Shown here: positions 1-7,396 of the stretch, one piece after another | Position numbering within the stretch: position 1 is the first letter of the stretch | Layout: each line of letters begins with the position of its first letter | From: HGM13634 sp045537285 | GTDB lineage: Bacteria > Bacillota > Clostridia > TANB77 > CAG-508 | Assembly (NCBI GenBank): GCA_045537285.1 | Contig: JAZSPC010000044.1 | Location: 1-28,651 of the forward strand | Direction: 5' to 3' | Length of the DNA: 28,651 bases | The notes under the pieces: model-generated | Databases searched by the model: none | What the model was told of the DNA's origin: nothing | What the model saw: only the letters and a program-made list of their open reading frames with translations | Made by a program: the position numbers and the translations under genes

Positions 1-507
1 AGGCCAGTTGGTGGAGTAATGGTATTTGCAAAAACATCAAAAGCAGCTGCAAGGTTAAGTGAACAAGTACGAGAAAAAGTATTTAAAAAAGAATATTTAG
101 CGATAGTAGATGGGAAACCCAAAAACTTGGCAGGAACATTAGAGAACTATTTATTAAAAAATGAGAAAACGAATACAAGTAAAGTGGTTCAAGAAGGTAC
201 AAAGAATTCTAAATATGCAAAACTAGATTATGAAGTTTTAAAATATAATGAAGAAATAAACTTATCTTTACTAAAAATATTATTACATACTGGAAGACAT
301 CATCAAATTAGAGTTCAATTAAGTAATTTTGGACATAGTATTTGTGGGGATCAAAAATATGGAACAAGAGGAAGGGGAAAACAAATTTCCTTATGGGCGT
401 ATAAGCTAACAATTGAGCACCCAATAACCAAGGAAGAAATTAGCTTTACAGTCATACCAGATGAAGTTGGACCTTGGGTAATGATAAAAGATATTACAAT
501 TATGTAA
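1..507 (+). CDS. RluA/RluD-family 23S rRNA-type pseudouridine synthase, 3' part (5' end outside window)
   Basis: The reading frame is open from base 1 and begins RPVGGVMVFAKTSKAA, the segment that directly follows the catalytic HRLD motif in RluA-family enzymes. The catalytic Asp is therefore just outside the window and about half the protein is missing. The 169 residues seen include the conserved GRHHQIRVQL motif (R and HQIR) and the DQKYG segment of the family. These enzymes isomerise specific uridines in rRNA or tRNA to pseudouridine in the cytoplasm; the target base cannot be told from this fragment. No S4 domain is visible, but it would be N-terminal. The gene ends in a clear hairpin terminator and is not part of the agr transcript. 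Family confident, paralogue unknown. Confidence 0.9.
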   Translation, partial: RPVGGVMVFAKTSKAAARLSEQVREKVFKKEYLAIVDGKPKNLAGTLENYLLKNEKTNTSKVVQEGTKNSKYAKLDYEVLKYNEEINLSLLKILLHTGRHHQIRVQLSNFGHSICGDQKYGTRGRGKQISLWAYKLTIEHPITKEEISFTVIPDEVGPWVMIKDITIM

Positions 508-515
508 ATTTTATG

Positions 516-559
516 AAGAGTTATAAATTGTTTATGAAAATGATTTATAACTCTTTTTG
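516..559 (+). terminator. Intrinsic terminator of the pseudouridine synthase gene
   Basis: A perfect 13-bp stem (aagagttataaat at 516-528 with atttataactctt at 543-555) and a 14-base loop, followed by a T run. It lies 8 bases after the stop codon and separates this gene from agrB. Confidence 0.85.
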
Positions 560-648
560 TATATAAAAAATGTATTTTCATAAAGAAAATAAAAAATAAG
601 TAATCTATTAATATAAAATTTTCTCATAGAAAAGATTGAGGAAAAAAT

Positions 649-1275
649 ATGGTAGATAAAATTTGTGATTTTTTAGTAGATAAAATTAGAAAACAAATGC
701 CAGAAATAGATGATGAAAGAGCAGAAGTTATAAATTATGGGATTCATTTAGTAGTGGGTGAAATACCTAAAACTTTTATATTTATAGCAATTGCAGCAAT
801 ATTAGGAGTTTTAAAAGAATTTTTTATAACCATGCTTGTAATATTTCCATATAGAGCTTTTTCAGGAGGAGTACATTTAAAAACACATATAGGTTGTATA
901 GTAACTACAAGTTTAATGTATTGTGGAACTGCTTATATAAGCCAATTCCAATTATTCAGTAATGACGTTAAATATATTTTAATAGCATTAGTTTGGATAT
1001 TTGGAATGCTTATGTGCAAATTATATGCACCAGCTGATACAGAAAATGTTCCAATTCTAAGAAAAAAAGATAGAAGAATAAAACAAATATTATCTTACAT
1101 AGTTTTAACTATAACACTTATTATAGGTGTATTAATAAAAGACTATGTAATAAGCAATATTATAATTATAGGAACATTTATTCAAACAATAATGATTACT
1201 AGATTTGTTTATAAAATAACAAATAATAAATACGGTTATGAAGTTTATTTGCAAGAAGAAAAAGCAATAATATAG
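649..1275 (+). CDS. agrB: AgrB-like membrane peptidase that processes the AgrD autoinducer precursor
   Basis: A 208-residue polytopic membrane protein of usual AgrB length. The cytoplasmic catalytic region carries FPYRAFSGGVHLKTHIGC: the RxxSGGxH motif with His76 and Cys83 spaced seven apart, as in the His77/Cys84 dyad of Staphylococcus aureus AgrB. In that family the Cys protease cuts the C-terminal tail from AgrD and leaves the peptide as a thiolactone. About five hydrophobic segments follow or flank this motif. The start is supported by a GAGG about 8 bases upstream. A 39-codon agrD follows 62 bases later on the same strand; the sensor and regulator genes lie on the opposite strand and converge on this pair. 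I see no convincing promoter in 560-648. Family assignment is strong. Confidence 0.93.
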   Translation: MVDKICDFLVDKIRKQMPEIDDERAEVINYGIHLVVGEIPKTFIFIAIAAILGVLKEFFITMLVIFPYRAFSGGVHLKTHIGCIVTTSLMYCGTAYISQFQLFSNDVKYILIALVWIFGMLMCKLYAPADTENVPILRKKDRRIKQILSYIVLTITLIIGVLIKDYVISNIIIIGTFIQTIMITRFVYKITNNKYGYEVYLQEEKAII

Positions 1276-1277
1276 TT

Positions 1278-1308
1278 AATAAAATTGTGTGACGACACAA
1301 TATTTATT
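1278..1308 (+). promoter_or_regulatory. Hairpin in the agrB-agrD spacer
   Basis: An inverted repeat with arms aataaaattgtgt and acacaatatttatt, pairing over 13 bp with a single bulge around the loop GACG. It begins three bases after the agrB stop and is followed by A-rich sequence, not a T run, so it does not look like a terminator. It may stabilise or set off the agrD portion of the message; that role is inference. Confidence 0.5.
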
Positions 1309-1337
1309 ATAAAAAAATAACAAAGGAGGATCTTGTT

Positions 1338-1457
1338 ATGTTAAAACTATTAGCAAAAGTAGCAGAAAAATATGCTAAATCTACAAATACAGCTTGTTAT
1401 GTGTTTGGGTGGATTCACCAACCAAAAATGCCAGCATCTTTAATAAAAAAAGATTAA
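1338..1457 (+). CDS. agrD: AgrD-like cyclic autoinducer peptide precursor (39 aa)
   Basis: A 39-codon gene with a very strong ribosome site (AAAGGAGGA, 8 bases before the ATG) directly after agrB. The peptide has the three-part AgrD plan: an amphipathic N-terminal helix (MLKLLAKVAEKYAKSTNTA), a central Cys20 followed by hydrophobic residues (CYVFGWI), and a C-terminal tail HQPKMPASLIKKD with the conserved QPKxP element at which AgrB acts. In the family, the Cys side chain closes a thiolactone with the residue exposed by AgrB cleavage. Compared with staphylococcal and clostridial precursors, the distance from Cys to the tail proline is two residues longer, so the mature ring may be larger than five residues. 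Identity is strong; the exact mature peptide is inferred. Confidence 0.92.
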   Translation: MLKLLAKVAEKYAKSTNTACYVFGWIHQPKMPASLIKKD

Positions 1458-1468
1458 TTACATATAAA

Positions 1469-1497
1469 AAAGGAGATAGCCCCAAACTATCTCCTTT
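1469..1497. terminator. Hairpin terminator shared by convergent agrD and agrC
   Basis: An 11-bp perfect stem (aaaggagatag 1469-1479, ctatctccttt 1487-1497) with loop CCCCAAA, sitting between the agrD stop (1457) and the agrC stop (1503). Read on the minus strand, the stem is followed by a T run, so it is a canonical terminator for agrC. On the plus strand the tail is less T-rich, so it may end agrBD less efficiently. Confidence 0.8.
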
Positions 1498-1502
1498 CAA
1501 AA

Positions 1503-2852
1503 TTATATATTATACATTTCTAATTGTTGTTTAAAAAATTTATTATCTTTACTTGTAAATAAGTTTAAATTATTATTTTTCTTTAATATTTGCCTTACTT
1601 CCCATAAACCTAATCCAGAATTACCTTCTTTTGTAGAAAAGTTTTTCTCATAAATTTTTTCTGTGTCTACATCTTTGTTATTATATGTATTTTCAACTAA
1701 TAGAATTTGTCTATTTCTTTTACTTTCTTTTCGAATTTCTAAGTTTATTATTTTTTCATCACACTCTTGTGCAGCTTGAATAGCGTTATCTAAAAGTATA
1801 CCTAAGATTCTTGTAAATTCATAAATTTTCATATTAAGTGTATTTAAATTTAAGAAAACATTTATATTCATTTCAATACCAAGTTCTAATGCCTTACTAT
1901 ATTTAGAAGTGATTAAAGTAAACACTGCGGGATTATTTATACTTTCAGGATTTAATGCACCTAAATTATTCATTTTTATAACATCTTTTTGAATTTGAGA
2001 ATAATATTTAGCCATACCTTCCATATCTTTTACTTGGACATATCCACCAATTGTACATATTATATTTGAAAAATCATGTCTAAAACCACGTAATTCATCT
2101 TGTAAGTTTTGTAAAATTCTATTATTTTCTTTTTCTTGTTCTAAATTTAATTCTGTTATTTCTAATTGAGATGTTTTTGTTAAACTATACATACTTAATA
2201 GAAAATATGCAATTAAGCTTAGATTACTCAATATTACAATGTAAATTGGTAATTGGTTTGAATAAAATCCTGTAACAAAAAATTGAATAGAAATAGCTAA
2301 AAATGCAAGTATTAGATTAGTAAAAAATATTACTTTGCTTTTCTTAGGCATATGTTCTAACATTGAAATTTGAACTTTAAAGTATTTTATAAGTAAATAT
2401 ATTAAAAATAATAACAATTCAATACCTAATGCATACAAGAATCTATATATAGGAATTGTTGTGATATCAGCTAAATTAAAGTTAAACCATATTGATGATA
2501 GTTTAACCATAAAAGATTCGCAAAGAACTATAATTAATATTGGTATTATGGTTGCCAATATAGCTTTCAAAATATGTATTTTAAAGAAACATTTAATGCT
2601 TATTAGTAGCAAAAATAAATTTAAAAATGATCTGTAAGGATTTGGTATTAATACTCCAAGTGTAAAAGATAATATAGATGTGATTATTACATATAAGAAT
2701 TTTATTTTTTTAGTTGATTTTATATTTAAAATCACTGTAAATAAGAGCATTGATAATGTTATTTCTATGAAAGTTGATGGTATACCAAATAAAGTTATTA
2801 ACACCTCATTCTCCGTTGTTAATGCTGTCCAAATTGTTTGAAATATTTCCAT
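1503..2852 (-). CDS. agrC: AgrC-like sensor histidine kinase (GHKL type)
   Basis: 449 residues. The first ~225 form about six hydrophobic membrane segments, as in AgrC peptide receptors; a coiled-coil linker (about 228-255) leads to the kinase core. The H box is GFRHDFSNII with His259; the N box is LLDNAIQAA with Asn356; a G box SGLGLWEVRQIL lies at 412-423. The DHp/ATPase arrangement is that of the SpoOB/GHKL kinases found with agr and other peptide systems. The start is fixed by GGAGG 9 bases upstream of the ATG. The gene overlaps the end of agrA by 47 bases, so the two are translationally linked. It probably senses the cyclic peptide from agrD at 1338 and phosphorylates the adjacent regulator. 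High confidence in class; the ligand match is inferred from location. Confidence 0.92.
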   Translation of the reverse strand: MEIFQTIWTALTTENEVLITLFGIPSTFIEITLSMLLFTVILNIKSTKKIKFLYVIITSILSFTLGVLIPNPYRSFLNLFLLLISIKCFFKIHILKAILATIIPILIIVLCESFMVKLSSIWFNFNLADITTIPIYRFLYALGIELLLFLIYLLIKYFKVQISMLEHMPKKSKVIFFTNLILAFLAISIQFFVTGFYSNQLPIYIVILSNLSLIAYFLLSMYSLTKTSQLEITELNLEQEKENNRILQNLQDELRGFRHDFSNIICTIGGYVQVKDMEGMAKYYSQIQKDVIKMNNLGALNPESINNPAVFTLITSKYSKALELGIEMNINVFLNLNTLNMKIYEFTRILGILLDNAIQAAQECDEKIINLEIRKESKRNRQILLVENTYNNKDVDTEKIYEKNFSTKEGNSGLGLWEVRQILKKNNNLNLFTSKDNKFFKQQLEMYNI

Positions 2853-3546
2853 ATTTAAAAACCTCCATTAAATTATTTTTATATTTAGGACCTATATCAC
2901 AATATAGGTCATTATTAAAGAAAACTTTATTATCATTTGTATTTATATTTTGAATAGTATCAGTGTTGGCAATATATGATTTATGACATCTAACGAAATT
3001 GTTAGGCAACATACTTTCAATCTTATTAAAAGAACTATAAGTTTCATAGTTCTTAGAAGCTGTACAAAAAATTAATTTCATTCCATCTTTTTTAATATAA
3101 CTGATTTCATCCTCATTAATAATAGTTTTGTTGTTTAATCTAATAAACTTTTTAGAGGCATTATTACTTAAATCATCTAATAGCCTATTAACAGTTATTT
3201 CCAATCTTTCGATTGTTATTGGCTTGGGAAGGTAGTCAAAAGTTTTAACTGAATAGGCTATTAAAGAATATTCTAAATGTCCTGTTGAAAATATTAAATA
3301 TACCTTTTTATTTCTTTTTCTAATTTCCTTAGCTAAATCAATTCCAGAAATATTAGAATTTAAGTTTATATCTAATATTAAAACATCTACAATATTTTCT
3401 TTTTCATATTCTAAAATTTTCATTGGATTATCTGTATAAAAACCAACTTTTGCATCTATATCATTTTTTATAAATAACATTTCAAGCATTTCTTTTAACT
3501 TCTTTACGATATTTAAATTATCATCACAAAGAGCAAAATTTAACAT
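2806..3546 (-). CDS. agrA: AgrA-like LytTR response regulator
   Basis: 246 residues from the chosen start. Residues 1-120 are a receiver domain (acidic pair in LCDDN, phospho-acceptor Asp59 in LILDINL, Thr in FSTGH, Lys in YLPKPI). The C-terminal half is a LytTR DNA-binding domain with the hallmark NNFVRCHKSYIAN. In the agr family the phosphorylated protein activates the agr promoters and target genes. An ATG five codons upstream (3561) is in frame, but GGAGGA lies inside those codons and 7 bases before the ATG at 3546, so 3546 is the likelier start. The 3' end overlaps agrC. Order here is agrA then agrC, both on the minus strand. Confident. Confidence 0.92.
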   Translation of the reverse strand: MLNFALCDDNLNIVKKLKEMLEMLFIKNDIDAKVGFYTDNPMKILEYEKENIVDVLILDINLNSNISGIDLAKEIRKRNKKVYLIFSTGHLEYSLIAYSVKTFDYLPKPITIERLEITVNRLLDDLSNNASKKFIRLNNKTIINEDEISYIKKDGMKLIFCTASKNYETYSSFNKIESMLPNNFVRCHKSYIANTDTIQNINTNDNKVFFNNDLYCDIGPKYKNNLMEVFKYGNISNNLDSINNGE

Positions 3547-3572
3547 ATTTATTTCCTCCATATAATATAGTT

Positions 3573-3581
3573 ATTATATCA
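3573..3581 (-). promoter_or_regulatory. Extended -10 promoter candidate for agrA-agrC
   Basis: On the minus strand the sequence reads TGATATAAT, a perfect -10 hexamer with an extended TGN, about 26 bases upstream of the agrA start. No good -35 is present 17 bases further up, as is common for promoters that need an activator such as AgrA. Confidence 0.45.
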
Positions 3582-3613
3582 AGGCAATTTATTTTTTATC
3601 ATTAGTAAAGAAA

Positions 3614-3626
3614 CTTGTAATACAAG
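3614..3626. promoter_or_regulatory. Perfect palindrome, possible operator upstream of agrA
   Basis: CTTGTAATACAAG is a perfect 6-1-6 inverted repeat centred about 45 bases upstream of the agrA -10 element and just before the TTGACA that could serve pdaA. It is not followed by a T run on either strand. An operator role is inference; LytTR proteins usually bind direct repeats, so another factor is possible. Confidence 0.35.
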
Positions 3627-3670
3627 ATTTGACAAAATAATGAAAATTACCTAATTTTTCCATTTTTTAA

Positions 3671-3699
3671 AACATATAACAATTTCAGGATATTGTCAA
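3671..3699 (-). promoter_or_regulatory. Second possible promoter for agrA-agrC
   Basis: On the minus strand: TTGACA (3699-3694), a 17-base spacer and TATGTT (3676-3671). The -35 is perfect, the -10 matches 4 of 6. A transcript from here would carry a leader of about 120 bases that includes the palindrome at 3614-3626. Confidence 0.4.
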
Positions 3700-3734
3700 G
3701 ATAATAATTAGTTAATTTTTGGGAGGTAAGTTAA

Positions 3735-4550
3735 ATGAAATCAAAAACTAAAATTTTTATTTATGGAATAATTACATTATTTCTAATGTTAACAAGTGTA
3801 CTTTTTGCAAATTTGAATTTAAATGCTGATATAATACAGACCAGTGGTACGTTGGAACTTTCTACTAAAAAGATAGAATGGGGAATTAAAAGAGGAAATA
3901 ATCACGAACAACCAGATTTAGGGAGTAAAAATAGAGAGTTAATAGAAAAATATAACGGAATGGCTATGGGAAATAACAATAATAAGTATATATATATAAC
4001 CTTTGATTTGGGATATGAGGCGGGTTATACAGAAAATATTTTAAATACATTAAAGGAAAATAATGTAAATGCTACATTTTTCATAACAGCTCATTATGCT
4101 AATAGCGCATCAGATTTAGTTCAAAGAATGGTTGATGATGGACATATAATAGGAAATCATACTGTAAATCATAAAAGTATGCCAGGTTTAAGTGAAGCTG
4201 AACTAACAAAAGAATTAATGAATTTACATACAGCTATATATGAAAAGTTTAGATATGAAATGAAGTATATGAGACCACCTAAGGGAGAATATAGCGAAAG
4301 AGCATTAAGTTATACAACAAAGCTTGGATATATACCAGTAATGTGGAGTTTTGCATATGCGGATTGGGATGAGAAAGCTCAACCATCAAAAGAATCAGCT
4401 ATTAATAAAATAATAGAAAATGTGCATAATGGGGAAATAATGCTTTTACATGCAACTTCAAAAACCAATATGGAAATTTTAGATACAGTAATAAAACAAA
4501 TTAAAGAAATGGGATATGAATTTAAATCTTTAAATGAATTTGCAAAATAG
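3735..4550 (+). CDS. pdaA: PdaA-like polysaccharide (muramic delta-lactam forming) deacetylase
   Basis: 271 residues with an N-terminal signal/anchor segment (about 7-27) and a NodB-type carbohydrate esterase 4 domain. The first motif is TFDLGYEAG around Asp91, the form typical of PdaA, in place of TFDDG. The metal-binding pair is His142/His146 in GNHTVNH; RPPKGEY at 180-186 and LLHAT at 237-241 supply the other active-site motifs. PdaA removes N-acetyl groups from muramic acid in spore cortex peptidoglycan, a step towards the delta-lactam required for germination. GGGAGG precedes the ATG by 8 bases. It directly precedes the spore genes yqfC and yqfD, which supports a sporulation role. Promoter unclear; TTGACA at 3629-3634 has a poor -10. 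Confidence 0.88.
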   Translation: MKSKTKIFIYGIITLFLMLTSVLFANLNLNADIIQTSGTLELSTKKIEWGIKRGNNHEQPDLGSKNRELIEKYNGMAMGNNNNKYIYITFDLGYEAGYTENILNTLKENNVNATFFITAHYANSASDLVQRMVDDGHIIGNHTVNHKSMPGLSEAELTKELMNLHTAIYEKFRYEMKYMRPPKGEYSERALSYTTKLGYIPVMWSFAYADWDEKAQPSKESAINKIIENVHNGEIMLLHATSKTNMEILDTVIKQIKEMGYEFKSLNEFAK

Positions 4551-4573
4551 AGAATTTGTTAGAAGGTGATAAT

Positions 4574-4861
4574 ATGAGGAGAAAAAAACCTAAGAAATAT
4601 AGTAAGCTAGATAGCTTGCTAGAAATTCCACGAGAAGTTGCATCTAGTGATGTAAAAATAACAATAAATGGCTTTGATGAGCTTTTAATAGAAAATTATA
4701 AAAATATTTTAGAGTATCAAGATATTTTAGTAAAAGTAAATACATTCGAGGGAGCAATAACTGTTTACGGGTTTAATTTAAAATTAGAAAATTTGACAGA
4801 TGAAGACATAATGGTAAAAGGTAAAATTGATACAATAGAATTTGAAAGAATTTTAGATTAA
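4574..4861 (+). CDS. yqfC: Sporulation protein YqfC
   Basis: 95 residues from ATG 4574, which has GAAGGTGA at the correct distance; an in-frame TTG at 4556 is less likely. The sequence (KYSKLDSLLEIPREV near the N-terminus, then a beta-rich DITINGF-like region and YKNILEY) matches the YqfC/YabP-like sporulation family, about 90 residues long. In Bacillus, yqfC and yqfD are expressed in the mother cell under sigma-E. It is followed directly by yqfD with a 31-base gap, and both lie downstream of the pdaA-like gene. The biochemical function of the family is not known to me. Confidence 0.88.
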   Translation: MRRKKPKKYSKLDSLLEIPREVASSDVKITINGFDELLIENYKNILEYQDILVKVNTFEGAITVYGFNLKLENLTDEDIMVKGKIDTIEFERILD

Positions 4862-4892
4862 AAAATGTAAAGTAGCGCAAGGAGGAACAAAA

Positions 4893-6077
4893 TTGATTTT
4901 TAAAATAATTTTAAATTATATTATCGGTTTTGTAAATATTACAGTAGAAGGTTTTTTTACAGAAAGATTTATAAATAACTGTATAAACAACAAAATATTT
5001 TTGTGGAGATTAAAAAGAAAAAGTTCTACTTTATTAACTGTAAATGTTAATATAAATAATTTTAAAAAGATACATAGTATAGCTAGAAAAACCAAATGTA
5101 AAGTGAAAATAAATTCTAAAAAAGGATTGCCAATTATATTGCATAGATATAGAAAAAGAAAATTATTTCTTTTTCTTTTATTACCAATAGCTTTATTAAT
5201 ATTAATTTCATCAACATATATATGGAATATAGAGATTATAGGCGCAGAGAATGTGGATGTTCAAGAACTTTTAGTTCAATTAAAAGAAGAGGGAATAGAA
5301 ATTGGTAAGAGCAAAGCTAGTATTTATAGTAAAAATGTAATAAATAGTATACGACTAAAAAGGAATGATATAGCATGGATATCATTAGATATGAAAGGCA
5401 CAAATGTAATTGTAACAATTGTTGAAGCGGAAGAAAAACCAGAAATAATAGATAAAAATGAATATTGTAATATCGTAGCAACAGAACAAGGATTAATAAC
5501 CAAAATTACAGCAGATACAGGGACTGCAAAGGTAAAAGTAGGTGATATAGTAGAAAAAGGTGATATATTAATTGGTGGATTTATGCAAGGAAAATATACG
5601 GATACAAGATATGTTCACGCAAAAGGTGAAGTGAAGGCAAAAGTATGGTATACCAAAAAAGCTACATCTGGATTAACTAGGGAAGTAAGTGAAGAAACCG
5701 GTATCACCCAAAATAAATATTCAATAAATATTAATAATTTTAAAATAAATTTGTACAAAAGTCTTCCAAATTTCGAAAACTATGATACAATAAATGAGAC
5801 AAATAAAATTAAATTATTTTCTAATTTTTATTTACCAATTGAGATAACAAAAACTACTTATATCGAGAAAAAAATATCTAAAATTACTTACGGAAAAGAA
5901 GAATTAAAGCAATTGCTTATACAAGAACTAGAAAACAAATTTGTAGAAGAAGGTATTGATAATTTAAACATTGTTAACAAAGTAGTAAATGTATCTAATA
6001 AAGAAAATGGATATATTGAATTAGAAATGATATATGAGGCAGAAATGGATATAGGAACCGAAGAAAAATTAAAATAG
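4893..6077 (+). CDS. yqfD: Sporulation protein YqfD
   Basis: 394 residues, initiated at TTG 4893 with AAGGAGGA about 7 bases upstream. An N-terminal cytoplasmic part rich in basic residues is followed by one membrane segment at about 90-110 and a large C-terminal extracytoplasmic domain, with the IEIIGAENV segment right after the membrane span. This is the arrangement of YqfD, a mother-cell sporulation membrane protein whose partner is YqfC. In most Firmicutes the next gene is phoH; here it is an unrelated lysine-rich protein (6083). Family call is firm from topology, neighbour and sequence style; the molecular function is unknown. Confidence 0.88.
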   Translation: MIFKIILNYIIGFVNITVEGFFTERFINNCINNKIFLWRLKRKSSTLLTVNVNINNFKKIHSIARKTKCKVKINSKKGLPIILHRYRKRKLFLFLLLPIALLILISSTYIWNIEIIGAENVDVQELLVQLKEEGIEIGKSKASIYSKNVINSIRLKRNDIAWISLDMKGTNVIVTIVEAEEKPEIIDKNEYCNIVATEQGLITKITADTGTAKVKVGDIVEKGDILIGGFMQGKYTDTRYVHAKGEVKAKVWYTKKATSGLTREVSEETGITQNKYSININNFKINLYKSLPNFENYDTINETNKIKLFSNFYLPIEITKTTYIEKKISKITYGKEELKQLLIQELENKFVEEGIDNLNIVNKVVNVSNKENGYIELEMIYEAEMDIGTEEKLK

Positions 6078-6082
6078 TAAAA

Positions 6083-7396
6083 ATGGAAAGGAAGCAAAAG
6101 AAAATGGAAGAGAGAAGTTTAAGAGTATATCAACAAAAAACTTTTTTTTCAAAGATAGGAACAACAATAAGTAAAATATTAATACCAACAAAGATTGGTT
6201 TTAATGGAGTAATGATTTCAGTTAAAAGAAACAATTTATTAAAAGCATATGAAGAGGTTAAATCTTTTAAAGGAGAAAATACTGCAAAAAAAGATAATAT
6301 AAATCAAAAATATGAAGATACTTTCGCTTTGTATTTAGAATCAATAGTTAAATATATAATGGATTCTATATATAAAAAAGTAAAGAATGGAAGTGCATCA
6401 GCTTTTGAACAAGAAGCATTATCTAAATATTACTTAATAACAAACCTTAAAGATAGCCAATATTTAGAATATAAATACAGAAAACAAAAATACTTAATGG
6501 AATTAGATTACGAAAATATAAAAGACTCTGGAAAAGAAAAAGCGGTTCAAAGATATAATAATTTTTATATAGAAAAAATGGATGTTTTATATAAAGGAAT
6601 ATTAAAAAATTATTCTGTACAATTAAGTGATAATCTGAAAACTTCTACTAGCGATAAAACAGAAATTTATGATAAGATTTTTGATACTGTTGAAGAATAT
6701 ATATTAAATATATTAACATTAAAAATGAAGTTTGATAATTATAAAGTACAAAAAGAAGTTATACAAGAATATGATAAATATGCTAAATTCTTAGCAGGGA
6801 AACCAGATACACTTGATATTTTAGAAAAGAAATTAATAATTCTTGCATTAAGCAGGAAGTTATTTACACACAGTGTACCACTTGTAACAGCTGAACAATG
6901 TTATGAACAATTACTAAATGAAGCAAGATCTGAATTAGTTCATGCAAAAAATGATATAAAAGCTAAAAAGGCTTATAAAATTCTATTAACAATTATGGAA
7001 GAATATAACTTAAATTTATTATCAACAAAAATATATTGGGAAAAACAAAAAGAAAAAGATGAGTTTAAAAAATTCTTAGATAATTTTAAAAAGGCTGAGA
7101 CAGCAAAAGATAAAGAAGTGAAAAGAGAAATATTATTTATAAAAAATGATCTAAGTAAAATAAATGCAGAGCCTGAGAGATATAAGTTAGTTATAAATGT
7201 GTATAAAGAAAAATTAGTAGAATTGGGTGCAATTAAAAAAGTAAAAGCTAAAAGCGCAACAAAAGAAGGAAAACTTGAAAATAAAAAAACTAAAACCAAG
7301 GAAACAAAAGTAAAAAAAGAGGCGAAGAAAACAGAAGAAAAGGCCAAAGAAGAGGTTGTAACTAAAAAGAGAGGTAGACCAAGAAAAAATGGATAA
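6083..7396 (+). CDS. Unrecognised helical lysine-rich protein with AT-hook-like C-terminus
   Basis: 437 residues; I do not recognise the family. It is predicted mostly alpha-helical and charged, without a signal peptide or clear membrane span. After about residue 385 the sequence becomes a low-complexity Lys/Glu/Thr tail ending in TKKRGRPRKNG; RGRPRK (430-435) matches the core of an AT-hook, a minor-groove DNA-binding motif. It starts 6 bases after yqfD and overlaps ybeY by 8 bases, so it belongs to this operon. A second in-frame ATG at 6104, after AAAGGAAG, could be the real start. It occupies the place where phoH and the yqfF/pgpH gene commonly lie in Firmicutes. DNA or RNA binding is inference from the tail alone. 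Confidence 0.8.
   Translation: MERKQKKMEERSLRVYQQKTFFSKIGTTISKILIPTKIGFNGVMISVKRNNLLKAYEEVKSFKGENTAKKDNINQKYEDTFALYLESIVKYIMDSIYKKVKNGSASAFEQEALSKYYLITNLKDSQYLEYKYRKQKYLMELDYENIKDSGKEKAVQRYNNFYIEKMDVLYKGILKNYSVQLSDNLKTSTSDKTEIYDKIFDTVEEYILNILTLKMKFDNYKVQKEVIQEYDKYAKFLAGKPDTLDILEKKLIILALSRKLFTHSVPLVTAEQCYEQLLNEARSELVHAKNDIKAKKAYKILLTIMEEYNLNLLSTKIYWEKQKEKDEFKKFLDNFKKAETAKDKEVKREILFIKNDLSKINAEPERYKLVINVYKEKLVELGAIKKVKAKSATKEGKLENKKTKTKETKVKKEAKKTEEKAKEEVVTKKRGRPRKNG

Noticed and set aside
351..581. 76-codon minus-strand frame over the pseudouridine synthase end
   Set aside because: It runs through the terminator hairpin and the conserved coding region on the other strand; no ribosome site.
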